Positions 52,655-61,923 of a DNA stretch of 64,000 nucleotides are shown here, piece by piece. The notes below the pieces were generated by a model. That model was not told the origin of the DNA, searched no databases, and saw only the letters and a program-made list of their open reading frames with translations. The translations under genes were made by a program, and so were the position numbers. The number at the start of each line of letters is the position of its first letter. The first letter of the stretch is position 1. Source of the DNA: Pseudomonas laurylsulfatiphila (GTDB lineage Bacteria; Pseudomonadota; Gammaproteobacteria; Pseudomonadales; Pseudomonadaceae); NCBI RefSeq assembly GCF_002934665.1, contig NZ_NIRS01000001.1:372001-436000 (forward strand), in the 5' to 3' direction.

Positions 52655-54313
52655 ATGCAGGCTTCCCTTGATGAATACGATTACATCGTGGTCGGAGCCG
52701 GGCCGGCCGGGTGTCTGCTGGCCAATCGACTGTCGGCCAACCCTCGACATCGCGTGTTGCTGCTCGAGGCCGGCGGCCGCGACAACTATGCGTGGATTCA
52801 CATCCCCGTGGGTTACCTGTACTGCATCGGCAACCCGCGCACCGACTGGTGCTTCAAGACCGAAGCGCAACCCGGCCTGCAAGGTCGCGCCCTGACCTAT
52901 CCGCGCGGCAAGGTACTGGGCGGCTGCTCATCCATCAACGGCATGATCTACATGCGCGGCCAGGCCGGTGACTACGACCGCTGGGCCGCCGACGGCAACC
53001 CCGGCTGGAGCTGGCAAGACGTGTTGCCGCTGTTCAAGCAAAGTGAAAACCACTTCGCCGGCGCCGCCGAATTTCACGGCGACGCGGGTGAATGGCGAGT
53101 CGAACGCCAGCGCCTGTCGTGGCCGATTCTCGACGCCTTCCGCAGTGCCGCCGAACAAAGCGGCATCGCCAGCATCGATGACTTCAACCAGGGTGACAAC
53201 GAAGGTTGCGGCTATTTCCAGGTCAATCAGAAAGCCGGCATCCGCTGGAACGCGGCCAAGGCGTTTCTCAAGCCGATTCGCCAACGCTCCAATCTCACTG
53301 TGCTGACCGGTGTCGAAGTCGACCGCGTGCTGCTGGACAATGGCCGCGCCTCTGCCGTCAGCGCCCGCTGGCAAGGCGCGGTGAAGACCTTCAAGGCGCG
53401 CAAGGAAATCGTCCTCTGTGCCGGCTCGGTCGGGTCGCCAGGCATCCTGCAACGCTCCGGCATCGGCCCGCGTCCACTGCTGGAACGGCTGGGCATTGGC
53501 GTCGCCCATGAACTGCCCGGTGTCGGCGGCAATCTGCAGGATCACCTGCAACTGCGGCTGATCTACAAGCTGGAAAATGCCCGCACCCTGAACCAGATTG
53601 CCGGCAGTCTGTGGGGCAAGCTGGGCATGGGCCTGCGCTACCTGTATGACCGCAGCGGCCCGCTGTCCATGGCGCCGAGCCAGTTGGGCGCCTTTGCCCG
53701 CTCGGGGCCGGAACAGACGTCAGCCAACCTTGAATACCACGTGCAACCGCTGTCGCTGGAGCGCTTTGGCGAACCGCTGCATACCTTCCCGGCGTTCACC
53801 GCATCGGTCTGCGATCTACGCCCGCAAAGCCGTGGCCGGGTCGATATCCGCTCGGCTGATCCGCAACAAGCACCACTGATCCAACCCAATTATCTGAGCC
53901 ACCCGGAAGACCTGCGGGTCGCCGCCGACGCCATTCGCCTGACCCGGCGCATCGTCGCCGCGCCGGCCCTGCACGCCTTCAATCCGGTGGAATACCTGCC
54001 CGGCGCCAGCCTGCAAAGCGAGGAACAACTGCACGAAGCCGCCGCGCGCATCGGCACCACGATTTTCCACCCCGTGGGCACCTGCCGCATGGGCAATGAC
54101 GCCGACGCCGTGGTCGATGCGCAACTCAAGGTCCATGGCATCCCCGGCCTGCGCATCGCCGATGCCTCGATCATGCCGCGCATCACCTCGGGCAACACCT
54201 GCTCGCCGACGCTGATGATTGCAGAGAAAGCTGCGCAGATGATCCTGGCCACGCCAGAACCGCTTTCTGTGGGAGCGAGCCTGCTCGCGAAAGCGGTGGA
54301 TCATTCACATTGA
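52655..54313 (+). CDS. GMC-family FAD oxidoreductase (alcohol/choline dehydrogenase-like)
   Basis: A 552-aa GMC flavoprotein. FAD motif VVGAGPAGC near 12-20, GMC signature 1 around [20 protein letters not shown], signature 2 around [16 protein letters not shown], and active-site His in [13 protein letters not shown] with the late Asn in [11 protein letters not shown]. It resembles alcohol dehydrogenases such as AlkJ that feed electrons to the respiratory chain. Start at 52655 ([10 protein letters not shown]) with GAGG 7 nt upstream; ATG 52619 has no spaced site. The last 14 codons (54269 on) are translated from a REP, giving an odd tail [15 protein letters not shown]. Confidence 0.9.
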   Translation: MQASLDEYDYIVVGAGPAGCLLANRLSANPRHRVLLLEAGGRDNYAWIHIPVGYLYCIGNPRTDWCFKTEAQPGLQGRALTYPRGKVLGGCSSINGMIYMRGQAGDYDRWAADGNPGWSWQDVLPLFKQSENHFAGAAEFHGDAGEWRVERQRLSWPILDAFRSAAEQSGIASIDDFNQGDNEGCGYFQVNQKAGIRWNAAKAFLKPIRQRSNLTVLTGVEVDRVLLDNGRASAVSARWQGAVKTFKARKEIVLCAGSVGSPGILQRSGIGPRPLLERLGIGVAHELPGVGGNLQDHLQLRLIYKLENARTLNQIAGSLWGKLGMGLRYLYDRSGPLSMAPSQLGAFARSGPEQTSANLEYHVQPLSLERFGEPLHTFPAFTASVCDLRPQSRGRVDIRSADPQQAPLIQPNYLSHPEDLRVAADAIRLTRRIVAAPALHAFNPVEYLPGASLQSEEQLHEAAARIGTTIFHPVGTCRMGNDADAVVDAQLKVHGIPGLRIADASIMPRITSGNTCSPTLMIAEKAAQMILATPEPLSVGASLLAKAVDHSH

Positions 54314-54356
54314 CGTTGAATGACACGACGCCTTCGCGAGCAGGCTCGCTCCCACA
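54269..54356. repeat. REPIN doublet overlapping the GMC gene 3' end
   Basis: The left unit TGTGGGAGCGAGCCTGCTCG is inside the coding region; the right complementary unit follows the stop codon. Confidence 0.92.
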
Positions 54357-54454
54357 AGGATCACATTAGATTCACGGACACTGAGCATTACCCCTGAAAT
54401 GGAACACGCAACACCAGTGGAACAACAAAAACAATCACTGTGAGGGATACCGGT

Positions 54455-56077
54455 ATGTCAGAACACGTTCAGCCCCTGGAAGCCGTGCGCAGCGCGGGCA
54501 CCAGCCAGGAAACCCAGAAAGTCATCTTCGCGTCGTCCCTCGGGACCGTCTTCGAGTGGTACGACTTTTTCCTCTATGGCGCCCTCGCGGCGGTCATCAG
54601 CAAACAGTTTTTCGCCGGGGTCAACGACACTACGGCGTTCATCTTTGCGCTGATGGCCTTCGCCGCCGGCTTCATCGTCCGGCCGTTCGGCGCGTTGGTG
54701 TTCGGTCGGTTGGGGGACATGATCGGGCGCAAGTACACCTTCCTCGCCACCATCATCCTCATGGGCCTGGCGACGTTCTGTGTCGGGCTGCTGCCGACCT
54801 ACGCCAGCATCGGAATCGCCGCGCCGATCATCCTGGTGGTGCTGCGCATGCTCCAGGGCCTGGCCCTGGGCGGTGAATACGGCGGCGCCGCGACCTATGT
54901 CGCCGAGCACGCGCCCATGGGCAAGCGCGGCTTCCACACCAGCTGGATTCAATCCACCGCGACCCTGGGCCTGCTGCTGTCGCTGCTGGTGGTGCTGGGC
55001 TGCCGCTACTTCACCGGCGACCAGTTCGAGGTCTGGGGCTGGCGCATTCCGTTCCTGTTTTCCATCGTGCTGCTGGGCATCTCAACCTGGATTCGCCTGA
55101 GCCTGCACGAGTCGCCGGCCTTCGTGAAAATGAAAGAGGAAGGCAAGCTGTGCAAACAGCCGATTCGCGACTCCTTCGGCAAGTGGGAAAACCTCAAGGT
55201 GGTGTTGATCGCGCTGTTCAGCATCAATGCCGGGCAAGCGGTGACCTTCTACGCCGCGCAATTCTATGTGCTGTTCTTCCTCACCCAGTTCCTGAAAATG
55301 GACCCGGCGGTGGCCAACGGCTTGCTGATCGTCAGCGTGACCATTGGCGCCCCCTTCTTCATTTTCTTTGGCTGGCTGTCGGACAAGGTCGGGCGCAAAC
55401 CGGTGCTGATGATCGGCCTGCTGCTGGCCACCGCGCTGTACTTCCCGATCTTCAAGACCCTGGCCCACTACGCCAACCCGGCCATTGACCAGGCCAGCCG
55501 CCAGGCACCGATCACAGTGATGGCCGACCCGGCCACCTGCACCTTCCAGTTCGACCCGGTGGGCAAAGCGAAATTCGACAGCCCCTGCGACAAGGTCAAG
55601 ACCTTCCTGGTCAAGCAGGGCCTGCCGTACCAGAGCGCAGCGGCCCCGGCCGGCAGTGGCGTGCAGGTGAGCGTCGGTGACGTGAAGATCGATGGTTTCG
55701 ACGAAGCCGCCCTGCGCGGTGCCGTGACCCTCGCCGGTTACCCGCAACAGGCGGACATGCAACAGATCAACAAACCGATGATCGTGGCGCTGATTGTCGC
55801 GCTGATCATCATCTCGGCGATGTGCTACGGCCCGTTGGCGGCGTTGATGGTCGAACTGTTCCCGACCCGCATCCGCTATACCTCGATGTCCCTGCCCTAC
55901 CACATCGGCAACGGCTGGTTCGGCGGTTTCCTGCCGACGGTGTCGTTCGCGCTGGTGGTGTACACCGGGGATATCTTCTACGGGCTGTGGTATCCAGTGG
56001 TGATCACCGGGGTGAGCCTGGTGGTGGGGATGATATGCCTGCGTGAGACGCGTAACGTGGACCTCGACAAGAACTGA
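54455..56077 (+). CDS. MHS-family MFS transporter with a large extra loop
   Basis: A 540-aa carrier of the metabolite:H+ symporter family: SSLGTVFEWYDFFLYGALAA, FGRLGDMIGRKYTFL, GGEYGGAATYVAEHAP and LSDKVGRKPVLMI are typical. Between helices 9 and 10 there is a hydrophilic stretch of about 100 residues (335-438) with two cysteines (DPATCTFQF, DSPCDKVK), making the protein longer than the usual 430. Start at 54455, GAGGG upstream. It follows the GMC gene on the same strand after 141 bp, so it probably imports that pathway's substrate. Confidence 0.88.
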   Translation: MSEHVQPLEAVRSAGTSQETQKVIFASSLGTVFEWYDFFLYGALAAVISKQFFAGVNDTTAFIFALMAFAAGFIVRPFGALVFGRLGDMIGRKYTFLATIILMGLATFCVGLLPTYASIGIAAPIILVVLRMLQGLALGGEYGGAATYVAEHAPMGKRGFHTSWIQSTATLGLLLSLLVVLGCRYFTGDQFEVWGWRIPFLFSIVLLGISTWIRLSLHESPAFVKMKEEGKLCKQPIRDSFGKWENLKVVLIALFSINAGQAVTFYAAQFYVLFFLTQFLKMDPAVANGLLIVSVTIGAPFFIFFGWLSDKVGRKPVLMIGLLLATALYFPIFKTLAHYANPAIDQASRQAPITVMADPATCTFQFDPVGKAKFDSPCDKVKTFLVKQGLPYQSAAAPAGSGVQVSVGDVKIDGFDEAALRGAVTLAGYPQQADMQQINKPMIVALIVALIIISAMCYGPLAALMVELFPTRIRYTSMSLPYHIGNGWFGGFLPTVSFALVVYTGDIFYGLWYPVVITGVSLVVGMICLRETRNVDLDKN

Positions 56078-56090
56078 GGTTATGCCTGCC

Positions 56091-56114
56091 GACGAGGGAG
56101 CTGGCTCCCTCGTC
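56091..56114. terminator. Hairpin between convergent MFS and DUF427 genes
   Basis: GACGAGGGAGC-TG-GCTCCCTCGTC, an 11-bp perfect stem 14 bp after the MFS stop. There is no T-run, so it may stabilise the 3' end rather than terminate by itself. Confidence 0.55.
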
Positions 56115-56133
56115 GCGGCGATCCCCCCCCCGA

Positions 56134-56502
56134 TCAGACCTCGGAGTCAAGCAACTCGAACTTCACCTGATCCGGGTAGAACGCCACGTATTCGCGTATC
56201 TGCTGCACCGATATCTTGGGGTTCTCATAACTCCACACGGCATTGGCACTCTCATGCCCCGGCACCTGCAAACTGAAATAACTCGCATCGCCCTTGTACG
56301 GGCAATAGCTGGTGTGGTCGGTGCGGGCGAAATATTTCTCGTCAATATCCTCTCGCGGCACGTAGTACACCGGTGGGTAGTTGGCCTCCAGCAAGACCAG
56401 GGCCCGCGCCGAAGCGGCCACTTGTATGCCGTGAAACTTTACCAGCAGACAGCCAGGCTGCTCGGCGATGGTGATGACAGGGCTAGGACCGGAGCTTTTC
56501 AT
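56134..56502 (-). CDS. DUF427 domain protein
   Basis: A 122-aa protein covering one DUF427 domain: VKFHGIQVAASARALVLLEA, VYYVPREDIDEKYF, CPYKGDASYFSL and NAVWSYENP are the conserved blocks. The start at 56502 has GAGGAAGG 7 nt upstream. The family is widespread but without a proven biochemical function. Single gene, convergent with the MFS carrier; a run of nine C at 56123-56131 lies just after the stop. Confidence 0.88.
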   Translation of the reverse strand: MKSSGPSPVITIAEQPGCLLVKFHGIQVAASARALVLLEANYPPVYYVPREDIDEKYFARTDHTSYCPYKGDASYFSLQVPGHESANAVWSYENPKISVQQIREYVAFYPDQVKFELLDSEV

Positions 56503-56545
56503 GGAAAACCTTCCTCATGACGGTAATGGACCTGCAACTCGATGA

Positions 56546-56570
56546 TGTGGGAGCGTGGCTTGCCCGCGAT
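56546..56570. repeat. Single REP unit
   Basis: GTGGGAGCGTGGCTTGCCCG, a lone diverged unit in the 258-bp gap between DUF427 and topB. No inverted partner is seen. Confidence 0.75.
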
Positions 56571-56760
56571 GGGCTGCGCAGCCGCCCCAAAACCTGAAAC
56601 CACGATTTATCAGGTATAACCCAAGTTTTACCCTCGCGACCGCTTCGCAGCCGAACGGGAGCGACACACAAAGCTGTACATCCATACAGATAAAGATTGC
56701 TCCATCGTCCATCAAGCGCCATTCTGTGCACCCCTGACACATAGATCGACGATGGTGGTT

Positions 56761-58707
56761 ATGCGGCTGTACCTCTGTGAAAAACCTTCCCAGGCCAAAG
56801 ACATTGCGGCCGTCCTCGGCGCCCGGCGCCGGGGCGATGGCTGTTGGTTGGGAACAGACGTCACGGTGACCTGGTGCATCGGCCACCTGCTGGAAACCGC
56901 ACCGCCGGATGCCTATGACGCGCGCTACAAGCGCTGGGTACTGGCCGACCTGCCGATCATTCCCGAAAAGTGGAAAATGACCGTCAAGCCACGCACCGCC
57001 AGCCAATACAAGGCAGTCAAGCGCCTGCTCGGTGAAGCATCCGAACTGATCATTGCCACGGACGCCGACCGTGAGGGCGAGATGATCGCCCGGGAACTGG
57101 TGGAGCATTGCCGCTATCGCGGGCCGATCCGCCGCCTCTGGTTGTCGGCCCTGGATGATGCGTCCATCCGCAAGGCCCTCGCGGCACTCAAACCGGGCAA
57201 CGAGACGTTCAGCCTCTATCACTCGGCCCTCGGGCGTTCCCGGGCCGACTGGTTGATCGGCATGAACATGAGCCGGCTGTTCACCTTGCTGGGGCGCCAG
57301 TCCGGCTATCAAGGCGTGCTGCCGGTGGGCCGGGTGCAAACGCCGACCTTGCGCCTGGTGGTGGATCGCGATCGCAACATCGCCGACTTTGTGCCCGTCC
57401 CCTATTGGGCCATCGATGTGCAACTGCTGCACAACGGCACCCCGTTCACCGCGCAATGGCGCGCGGCATCCGAGGTTTGCGACGATCAGGACCGCTGCCT
57501 GAATCAGGCGCTGGCACGACAAGCGGCAGACGCCATGCGCGGCGCGGCCAGTGCGCGGGTGATCAAGTTGCGCACCGAACGGATGCGCGAAGTGGCCCCG
57601 CTGCCGTTCGATCTGGGCACCCTGCAGGAGGTCTGCTCAAAGAAACTCGGCCTCGGCGCCCAGGAAACCCTGGACATCGCCCAAGCGCTGTACGAAACCT
57701 ACAAGGTCATCACCTATCCGCGCAGTGATTGCGGCTACTTGCCCCTCAGCCAGCACAGCGAGGCACCGGCCATTCTGGCGGCGCTGCGCCAGGCCGACCC
57801 GGCGTTGAACGCCTTGCACGATCACCTTGATCCGCAACGGCGCTCACGGGCCTGGAACGATGCCAAGGTCAGCGCTCACCACGGCATCATCCCCACCGCT
57901 GCGGCGAAGAACCTCGACAAGCTGGCAGGCAAGCAGCGCGCGGTCTACACGCTGATCCGCGCGCGGTATCTGGCGCAGTTCCTGCCCAATCACGAATACG
58001 ACCGCACCCAGGCCGACTTCGATTGCGCAGGCGAAGCCTTGCGCGCTGTCGGCAAGCAGATCATCGAACCGGGCTGGAAACGCGCCCTGCCCGAGGCATT
58101 GGCTGCGACCAGGGGACGCGAAGCTCCAGCGCCACAGACACTGCCCAACCTGGCCGAAGGCATCGATTGCGCAGTGGCCGGCGTGCAACTCAAGGACCTC
58201 TGGACGCAACCGCCAAAGCCGTTCACCGAAGGCGATCTGATCAAGGCCATGAAGAACGTCGCCAAACTGGTGGAAGACCCGCTGCTCAAGCAAAAACTCA
58301 AGGACACCACCGGCATCGGCACCGAAGCGACCCGTGCGTCGATCATCCAGGGCCTGCTCGACCGTGGTTATCTGGTCAAGAACGGCAAAGCCCTGGCCGC
58401 CACGCCGGCCGCGTTCAGCCTGATCGACGCCGTACCACGGGCCATCGCCGACCCGGGGACTACAGCGATCTGGGAACAGGCCCTGGATATGGTGCAAAGC
58501 GGGGAAATGAGCCTTGAGGAGTTCGTCACCAAACAGGCGGCGTGGATGAGCAAGCAGGTCAGCCGTTGCGCCGGACTGAGCCTGACCATCAGCGGTCCGC
58601 CGCCCAGCGGATCCGCCGCAGCCCCCTGGAAGAAAAAGCGCAAGAGCGCTCCGCGCAAGCCAGCGAGCGGCACCAAGCGCAGGGCAAAACCGGCAAGCAA
58701 AACGTAG
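56761..58707 (+). CDS. topB: DNA topoisomerase III
   Basis: A 648-aa type IA topoisomerase. Toprim acidic residues D101 and D103 (IIATDADREGEMIA) with the N-terminal EKPSQAKDIA glutamate, active-site tyrosine Y319 (VITYPRSDCG), and a lysine/alanine-rich C-terminal tail (APWKKKRKSAPRKP). No zinc fingers. Known role: decatenation and resolution of recombination intermediates with RecQ. I start at MRLYLCEKPS (56761) as in other Pseudomonas; ATG 56752 is nine bases upstream in frame. Confidence 0.95.
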   Translation: MRLYLCEKPSQAKDIAAVLGARRRGDGCWLGTDVTVTWCIGHLLETAPPDAYDARYKRWVLADLPIIPEKWKMTVKPRTASQYKAVKRLLGEASELIIATDADREGEMIARELVEHCRYRGPIRRLWLSALDDASIRKALAALKPGNETFSLYHSALGRSRADWLIGMNMSRLFTLLGRQSGYQGVLPVGRVQTPTLRLVVDRDRNIADFVPVPYWAIDVQLLHNGTPFTAQWRAASEVCDDQDRCLNQALARQAADAMRGAASARVIKLRTERMREVAPLPFDLGTLQEVCSKKLGLGAQETLDIAQALYETYKVITYPRSDCGYLPLSQHSEAPAILAALRQADPALNALHDHLDPQRRSRAWNDAKVSAHHGIIPTAAAKNLDKLAGKQRAVYTLIRARYLAQFLPNHEYDRTQADFDCAGEALRAVGKQIIEPGWKRALPEALAATRGREAPAPQTLPNLAEGIDCAVAGVQLKDLWTQPPKPFTEGDLIKAMKNVAKLVEDPLLKQKLKDTTGIGTEATRASIIQGLLDRGYLVKNGKALAATPAAFSLIDAVPRAIADPGTTAIWEQALDMVQSGEMSLEEFVTKQAAWMSKQVSRCAGLSLTISGPPPSGSAAAPWKKKRKSAPRKPASGTKRRAKPASKT

Positions 58708-58724
58708 ACCTGACACTGAGCCTT

Positions 58725-58842
58725 TGTGGCGAGGGAGCTTGCTCCCGTTGGGCCGCAGAGCGGCCCCACTCCCTAACAAAATGAATGGGCCTGCTGCGCC
58801 CGAACGCGGACCGGTCCAGCGGGAGCAAGCTCCCTCGCCACG
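58725..58842. repeat. Inverted repeat of the GTGGCGAGGGAGCTTGC type
   Basis: TGTGGCGAGGGAGCTTGCTC at 58725 and GAGCAAGCTCCCTCGCCAC ending near 58842, with a second small hairpin in between. It is another palindromic class of this genome, after topB. Confidence 0.88.
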
Positions 58843-58903
58843 GATCGTGCGACGCCGACCATAATCTATGGTGTCCCTTGACCGATCAGGAGCCACCCCC
58901 CGT

Positions 58904-59407
58904 ATGTCTTCAATAGAACTGCACGCCGCCCAACGCGACGAACTGGAAACCATCGAAAACCTGATGCAGTTCTACACCTACGACTTCAGCGAATGGCTGC
59001 CGCTAAAGCTGGGTGAATCCGGATTCTTCAACATCCTGCCCATGCCGGAGTACTGGCGACACCCGGCCACCCGACCTTTCCTGATCAAGGTCGACGGGGA
59101 ACTGGCCGGGTTCGTGACCGTCGATAACCGGATTCATCTCCCCGGCGCCGACTACAACATCGGCTATCTGTTTGTCAGTCGACGCTTCCGTGGCCGGGGT
59201 GTCGCGCGATTTGTCGTTTCCACCCTCTTGAGCCAATTACCCGGTCAATGGCAGATTTTCCATCTCGAGGCGAATCAGCCGGCACGACTGTTCTGGGCCA
59301 CCGTGATGCCGGGGCTCGGCGTTGGCGCGTTCACCTTGCATCAGCAGGTGGTAGACGGTCATCCCTGCACTTTTTACCGCTTTGCGTGTCCGCCTTTGTC
59401 GTCCTGA
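58904..59407 (+). CDS. GNAT-family N-acetyltransferase
   Basis: A 167-aa GNAT. The acetyl-CoA motif A appears as YLFVSRRFRGRGVARFVV (V/I-x-x-x-x-R-G-x-G pattern R-G-R-G-V-A), preceded by the beta strand AGFVTVDNRIHLPG. Start at 58904 (MSSIELHAAQ) with AGGAG upstream. Substrate unknown. No operon partner. Confidence 0.87.
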   Translation: MSSIELHAAQRDELETIENLMQFYTYDFSEWLPLKLGESGFFNILPMPEYWRHPATRPFLIKVDGELAGFVTVDNRIHLPGADYNIGYLFVSRRFRGRGVARFVVSTLLSQLPGQWQIFHLEANQPARLFWATVMPGLGVGAFTLHQQVVDGHPCTFYRFACPPLSS

Positions 59408-59930
59408 TCGACACGCCCTCGTCTCCCCTCGCTAATTCCGAACAGCTTTGTCCGACAATATGTAGTGACTGAAAATAATCACTACAAAACCGTTGACGCC
59501 TCCGTTTTGCCCTTGCATGATGCAGACGTCTCCCCGATCGGGAGTACAGGCAACACGTTTGAGCAAGCTCGTCTGACCGCCGAGCTGTTTTTCCCGGATA
59601 CACGCTGCCCACAAGGCAGATTGAAGAAGCTGACCTGGCCTGAACGTCCAGTACAAGGGCGAGAAGTCTTGGCGAGCAATCCTCATGATGCTTGTGGCCG
59701 ACCCTGAAAATGTCGGCAGTGGCCTTAAGGTTTTCGCCGCTTCTCTTCGTTGTGACGCTTTTGCGTAGCAGTTATTCAACACGACTACATGCAACAGACG
59801 CAGGACCCCGCCCGATAAGGCGGTCGAACGCTGACGTCCTGGTTTCGGTGCCAGGGATCAACTAACCGATGGGCTACCTGTATTAGCGAATCAACTTTGA
59901 AAGATCACCAATTGGTCAAGGGGCTTTATG
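59408..59930. other. 523-bp intergenic region with palindrome and structured leader, no convincing gene
   Basis: No reading frame here has family resemblance or a good ribosome site. Lower G+C than its surroundings. Two structures: a perfect 8-bp dyad TGTAGTGA-N10-TCACTACA at 59461-59486, and a nested fold at 59801-59841 (CAGGAC..GTCCTG enclosing CCGCC..GGCGG) that would lie in the 5' leader of the gene at 59931. An unannotated small RNA is possible. Confidence 0.5.
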
Positions 59931-60260
59931 ATGAATCTGAACAATCAACCAACTATCGATGAACTGGCTCGTATGTTCGCTGCAAAGAAAGACAGCCACG
60001 ACAGCCATATTCTCTGGATCAGCAAGTGTGGCCAGGTTCATATCGACTGCCTGTCGCCGCACGCCCACGAAGCAGAGTTCGACCAGAACAACCAGAACCT
60101 GCTCGCCCGACTGAAGATGTACCGTCGCGGCCAGGGCTATGTCGGCAAGAAGGCAGCGGCCGACAAGGACTTCATCGGTAATGTTCTGCAAACCCTGAAA
60201 CAGGCCTGGGCCTCGATGCAGAATCAGAACGAAGTTCGGGTGATTGACCGGTTCTACTAA
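59931..60260 (+). CDS. Conserved Pseudomonas protein of unknown function
   Basis: A 109-aa protein beginning MNLNNQPTIDELARMFAAKK and ending NEVRVIDRFY. I recognise it as a conserved Pseudomonas hypothetical but not a named family. It is hydrophilic, without signal peptide or membrane segment. ISKCGQVHIDCLSP suggests a small beta hairpin, and LLARLKMYRRGQGYVGKKAA a basic helix that could bind nucleic acid (speculative). AAGGGG lies 7 nt before ATG 59931; ATG 59928 is the alternative. It has its own terminator. Confidence 0.8.
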   Translation: MNLNNQPTIDELARMFAAKKDSHDSHILWISKCGQVHIDCLSPHAHEAEFDQNNQNLLARLKMYRRGQGYVGKKAAADKDFIGNVLQTLKQAWASMQNQNEVRVIDRFY

Positions 60261-60294
60261 TTGAATGAGTCGTCACTGACTGATTGAAAAACAG

Positions 60295-60327
60295 GGCCTG
60301 CTCCCAATAAGGAGCAGGCCTTTTTTT
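60295..60327 (+). terminator. Rho-independent terminator
   Basis: GGCCTGCTCC-CAATAA-GGAGCAGGCC followed by seven T, 34 bp after the stop of the small conserved gene. Confidence 0.95.
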
Positions 60328-60348
60328 ATGCCTGAACGAAGATCAACT

Positions 60349-60376
60349 GTGGGAGCGAGCCTGCTCGCTCCCACAA
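60349..60376. repeat. Collapsed REP palindrome
   Basis: TGTGGGAGCGAG-CCTG-CTCGCTCCCACA: the two outer REP ends are joined directly, without the usual inner arms and spacer. It forms a 12-bp stem with 4-nt loop just beyond the cynR stop. Confidence 0.88.
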
Positions 60377-60389
60377 GGGTTCGCGGTGA

Positions 60390-61271
60390 TCAGAAAAGAT
60401 CAGACCCCAACACCAGATCCACAAACGCCACCGACGCCGCACTGTGGTAGTTGTTCTTGCGCCGCAGCAACGCGGCCCCGCGTTCAGGCGCCTCCCCCTG
60501 CATGGAAAGCTTGCGCAGTGCCCGATCCTGAGTGGCGATGGGTTCCGGCAGGATGGTGGCGATGGTGGAGTGCCGGATGACTTCCAGCAGCGTGTTGACC
60601 GAGTTCACTTCAATCACCACTTTGGGCGTGATCTGCGCCTCAGCGAAAAACTCATCGATGCATGTGCGAGTGATGTAATCCGGGGTCAGCAGCGCAAACT
60701 CAAGTTGAGCCACCTCTTGCGCGGACAACGCGTCCTGATGCTCGTAAAGCGGATGATCGCGCCCGACCATCAACCCCAAGGTCTCGGTAAACGCCGGGAT
60801 CGATTCGATGTCGGCGCTGCGCACCTGATCAAACGCAATCGCGATATCCAACGAATCATCCGCCAGCCCGGCTTCGATCCCGTCCATCGACAACTCGAAA
60901 ATCTCCAGGTGGATGTTCGGGTAGCGCGCCACGTAGTCGCGCACCAGCGGCCCTACCAGATAAGCCATGAAAGTTGGCGTCATGGCCAGGCGCAAGGTGC
61001 CGCGGGACAAATCCTTCACATCATGCAACGCACGCTTGCCCGCCTCCAGTTCCACCAGTACCCGCCGCGCGCATTCAATGTAAGCCTGGCCGGCATCGGT
61101 GGGCCTGACCGTGCGCGAGGTGCGGTCGAACAGGCTCACCCCCAGTGATTCTTCCAGTTGGCGGATCTGCTGCGACAAGGTCGGCTGGGACACATGCAGC
61201 ACTTCGGCGGCGCGCGTGAAACCACCCTGGTCGGCTACCGCCAGCAGGTAACGCAAATGGCGAAGCAACAT
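60390..61271 (-). CDS. cynR: LysR-family regulator of the cyanate genes (CynR)
   Basis: A 293-aa LysR protein: HTH in AVADQGGFTRAAEVLHVSQP, then effector domain with LRLAMTPTFMAYLVGPL and TILPEPIATQDRAL. It is divergent from cynS by 123 bp, the classical cyn arrangement, and resembles CynR. In E. coli CynR activates cynTS when cyanate is present. The start at 61271 has GGAGAGA upstream; ATG 61283 is weaker. Confidence 0.9.
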   Translation of the reverse strand: MLLRHLRYLLAVADQGGFTRAAEVLHVSQPTLSQQIRQLEESLGVSLFDRTSRTVRPTDAGQAYIECARRVLVELEAGKRALHDVKDLSRGTLRLAMTPTFMAYLVGPLVRDYVARYPNIHLEIFELSMDGIEAGLADDSLDIAIAFDQVRSADIESIPAFTETLGLMVGRDHPLYEHQDALSAQEVAQLEFALLTPDYITRTCIDEFFAEAQITPKVVIEVNSVNTLLEVIRHSTIATILPEPIATQDRALRKLSMQGEAPERGAALLRRKNNYHSAASVAFVDLVLGSDLF

Positions 61272-61394
61272 CGGTCTCTCCATCTATAGGCAGCGCTTAT
61301 GCTTTGCATTGTATATCGGTCTTGGACGCTATGGATGGATCGGCAGAAGATGGCCCCACACCCAAGCAACGCCACTCCCGATAGGAGAATCACC
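61272..61394. promoter_or_regulatory. cynR-cynS divergent control region
   Basis: 123 bp holding the start-proximal signals of both genes. CTATAGGCAGCGCTTATG (61285-61302) contains a T-N11-A-like LysR site with partial dyad. AGGAG (61383-61387) is the cynS ribosome site. Confidence 0.5.
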
Positions 61395-61862
61395 ATGCAA
61401 CAGTCCCACGCCCACAACGACCCAAGCCTGGCCCTGACCACTTCTGTCCTTGATGCCAAGGCGCGCAAGAACCTGTCGTGGCAGGACCTCGCCGATGGCA
61501 CCGGCTTGAGCCTGGCCTACGTCACCGCCGCCCTGCTCGGTCAACACCCGCTGCCGGAAAGCGCCGCCAAAGTGGTCGGCGACAAACTCGAACTGGACGC
61601 CGATGCCGTGACCCGGTTGCAGATCATCCCGCTGCGCGGCAGCCTCTCGGGTGTGCCGACCGACCCGACCATCTACCGCTTCTACGAAATGATCCAGATC
61701 TATGGCACCACCCTCAAAGCCCTGGTTCATGAGCAGTTCGGCGACGGCATCATCAGCGCGATCAACTTCAAGCTCGACATGAAGAAAGTCGAAGATCCGG
61801 AAGGCGGCTCCCGCGCCGTCATCACCCTCGACGGCAAGTTCCTGCCGCTGCGTCCTTTCTAA
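61395..61862 (+). CDS. cynS: Cyanate hydratase (cyanase)
   Basis: A 155-aa cyanase. N-terminal helix-turn-helix-like domain, then the catalytic domain with R95 and E98 ([12 protein letters not shown]) and S121 ([10 protein letters not shown]), the three residues known to be essential. Known reaction: cyanate plus bicarbonate gives ammonia and two CO2 (via carbamate); the enzyme is a decamer. AGGAG is 7 nt before ATG 61395. Followed after 61 bp by cynT. Confidence 0.97.
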   Translation: MQQSHAHNDPSLALTTSVLDAKARKNLSWQDLADGTGLSLAYVTAALLGQHPLPESAAKVVGDKLELDADAVTRLQIIPLRGSLSGVPTDPTIYRFYEMIQIYGTTLKALVHEQFGDGIISAINFKLDMKKVEDPEGGSRAVITLDGKFLPLRPF

Positions 61863-61923
61863 GTTGCTACCGGCCCGCACGCCCCGTGCGGGCCGAAACC
61901 TGCTCACCCATGAGGACTCGATC

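Noticed and set aside
56123..56131. Run of nine C as a possible phase-variation tract
   Set aside because: Lies between two convergent stop codons, not in a promoter or coding start, so slippage would change nothing obvious.
59432..59794. 120-codon minus-strand frame in the 59408-59930 gap
   Set aside because: No ribosome site, no family resemblance, and a competing plus-strand frame of similar quality; neither is convincing.
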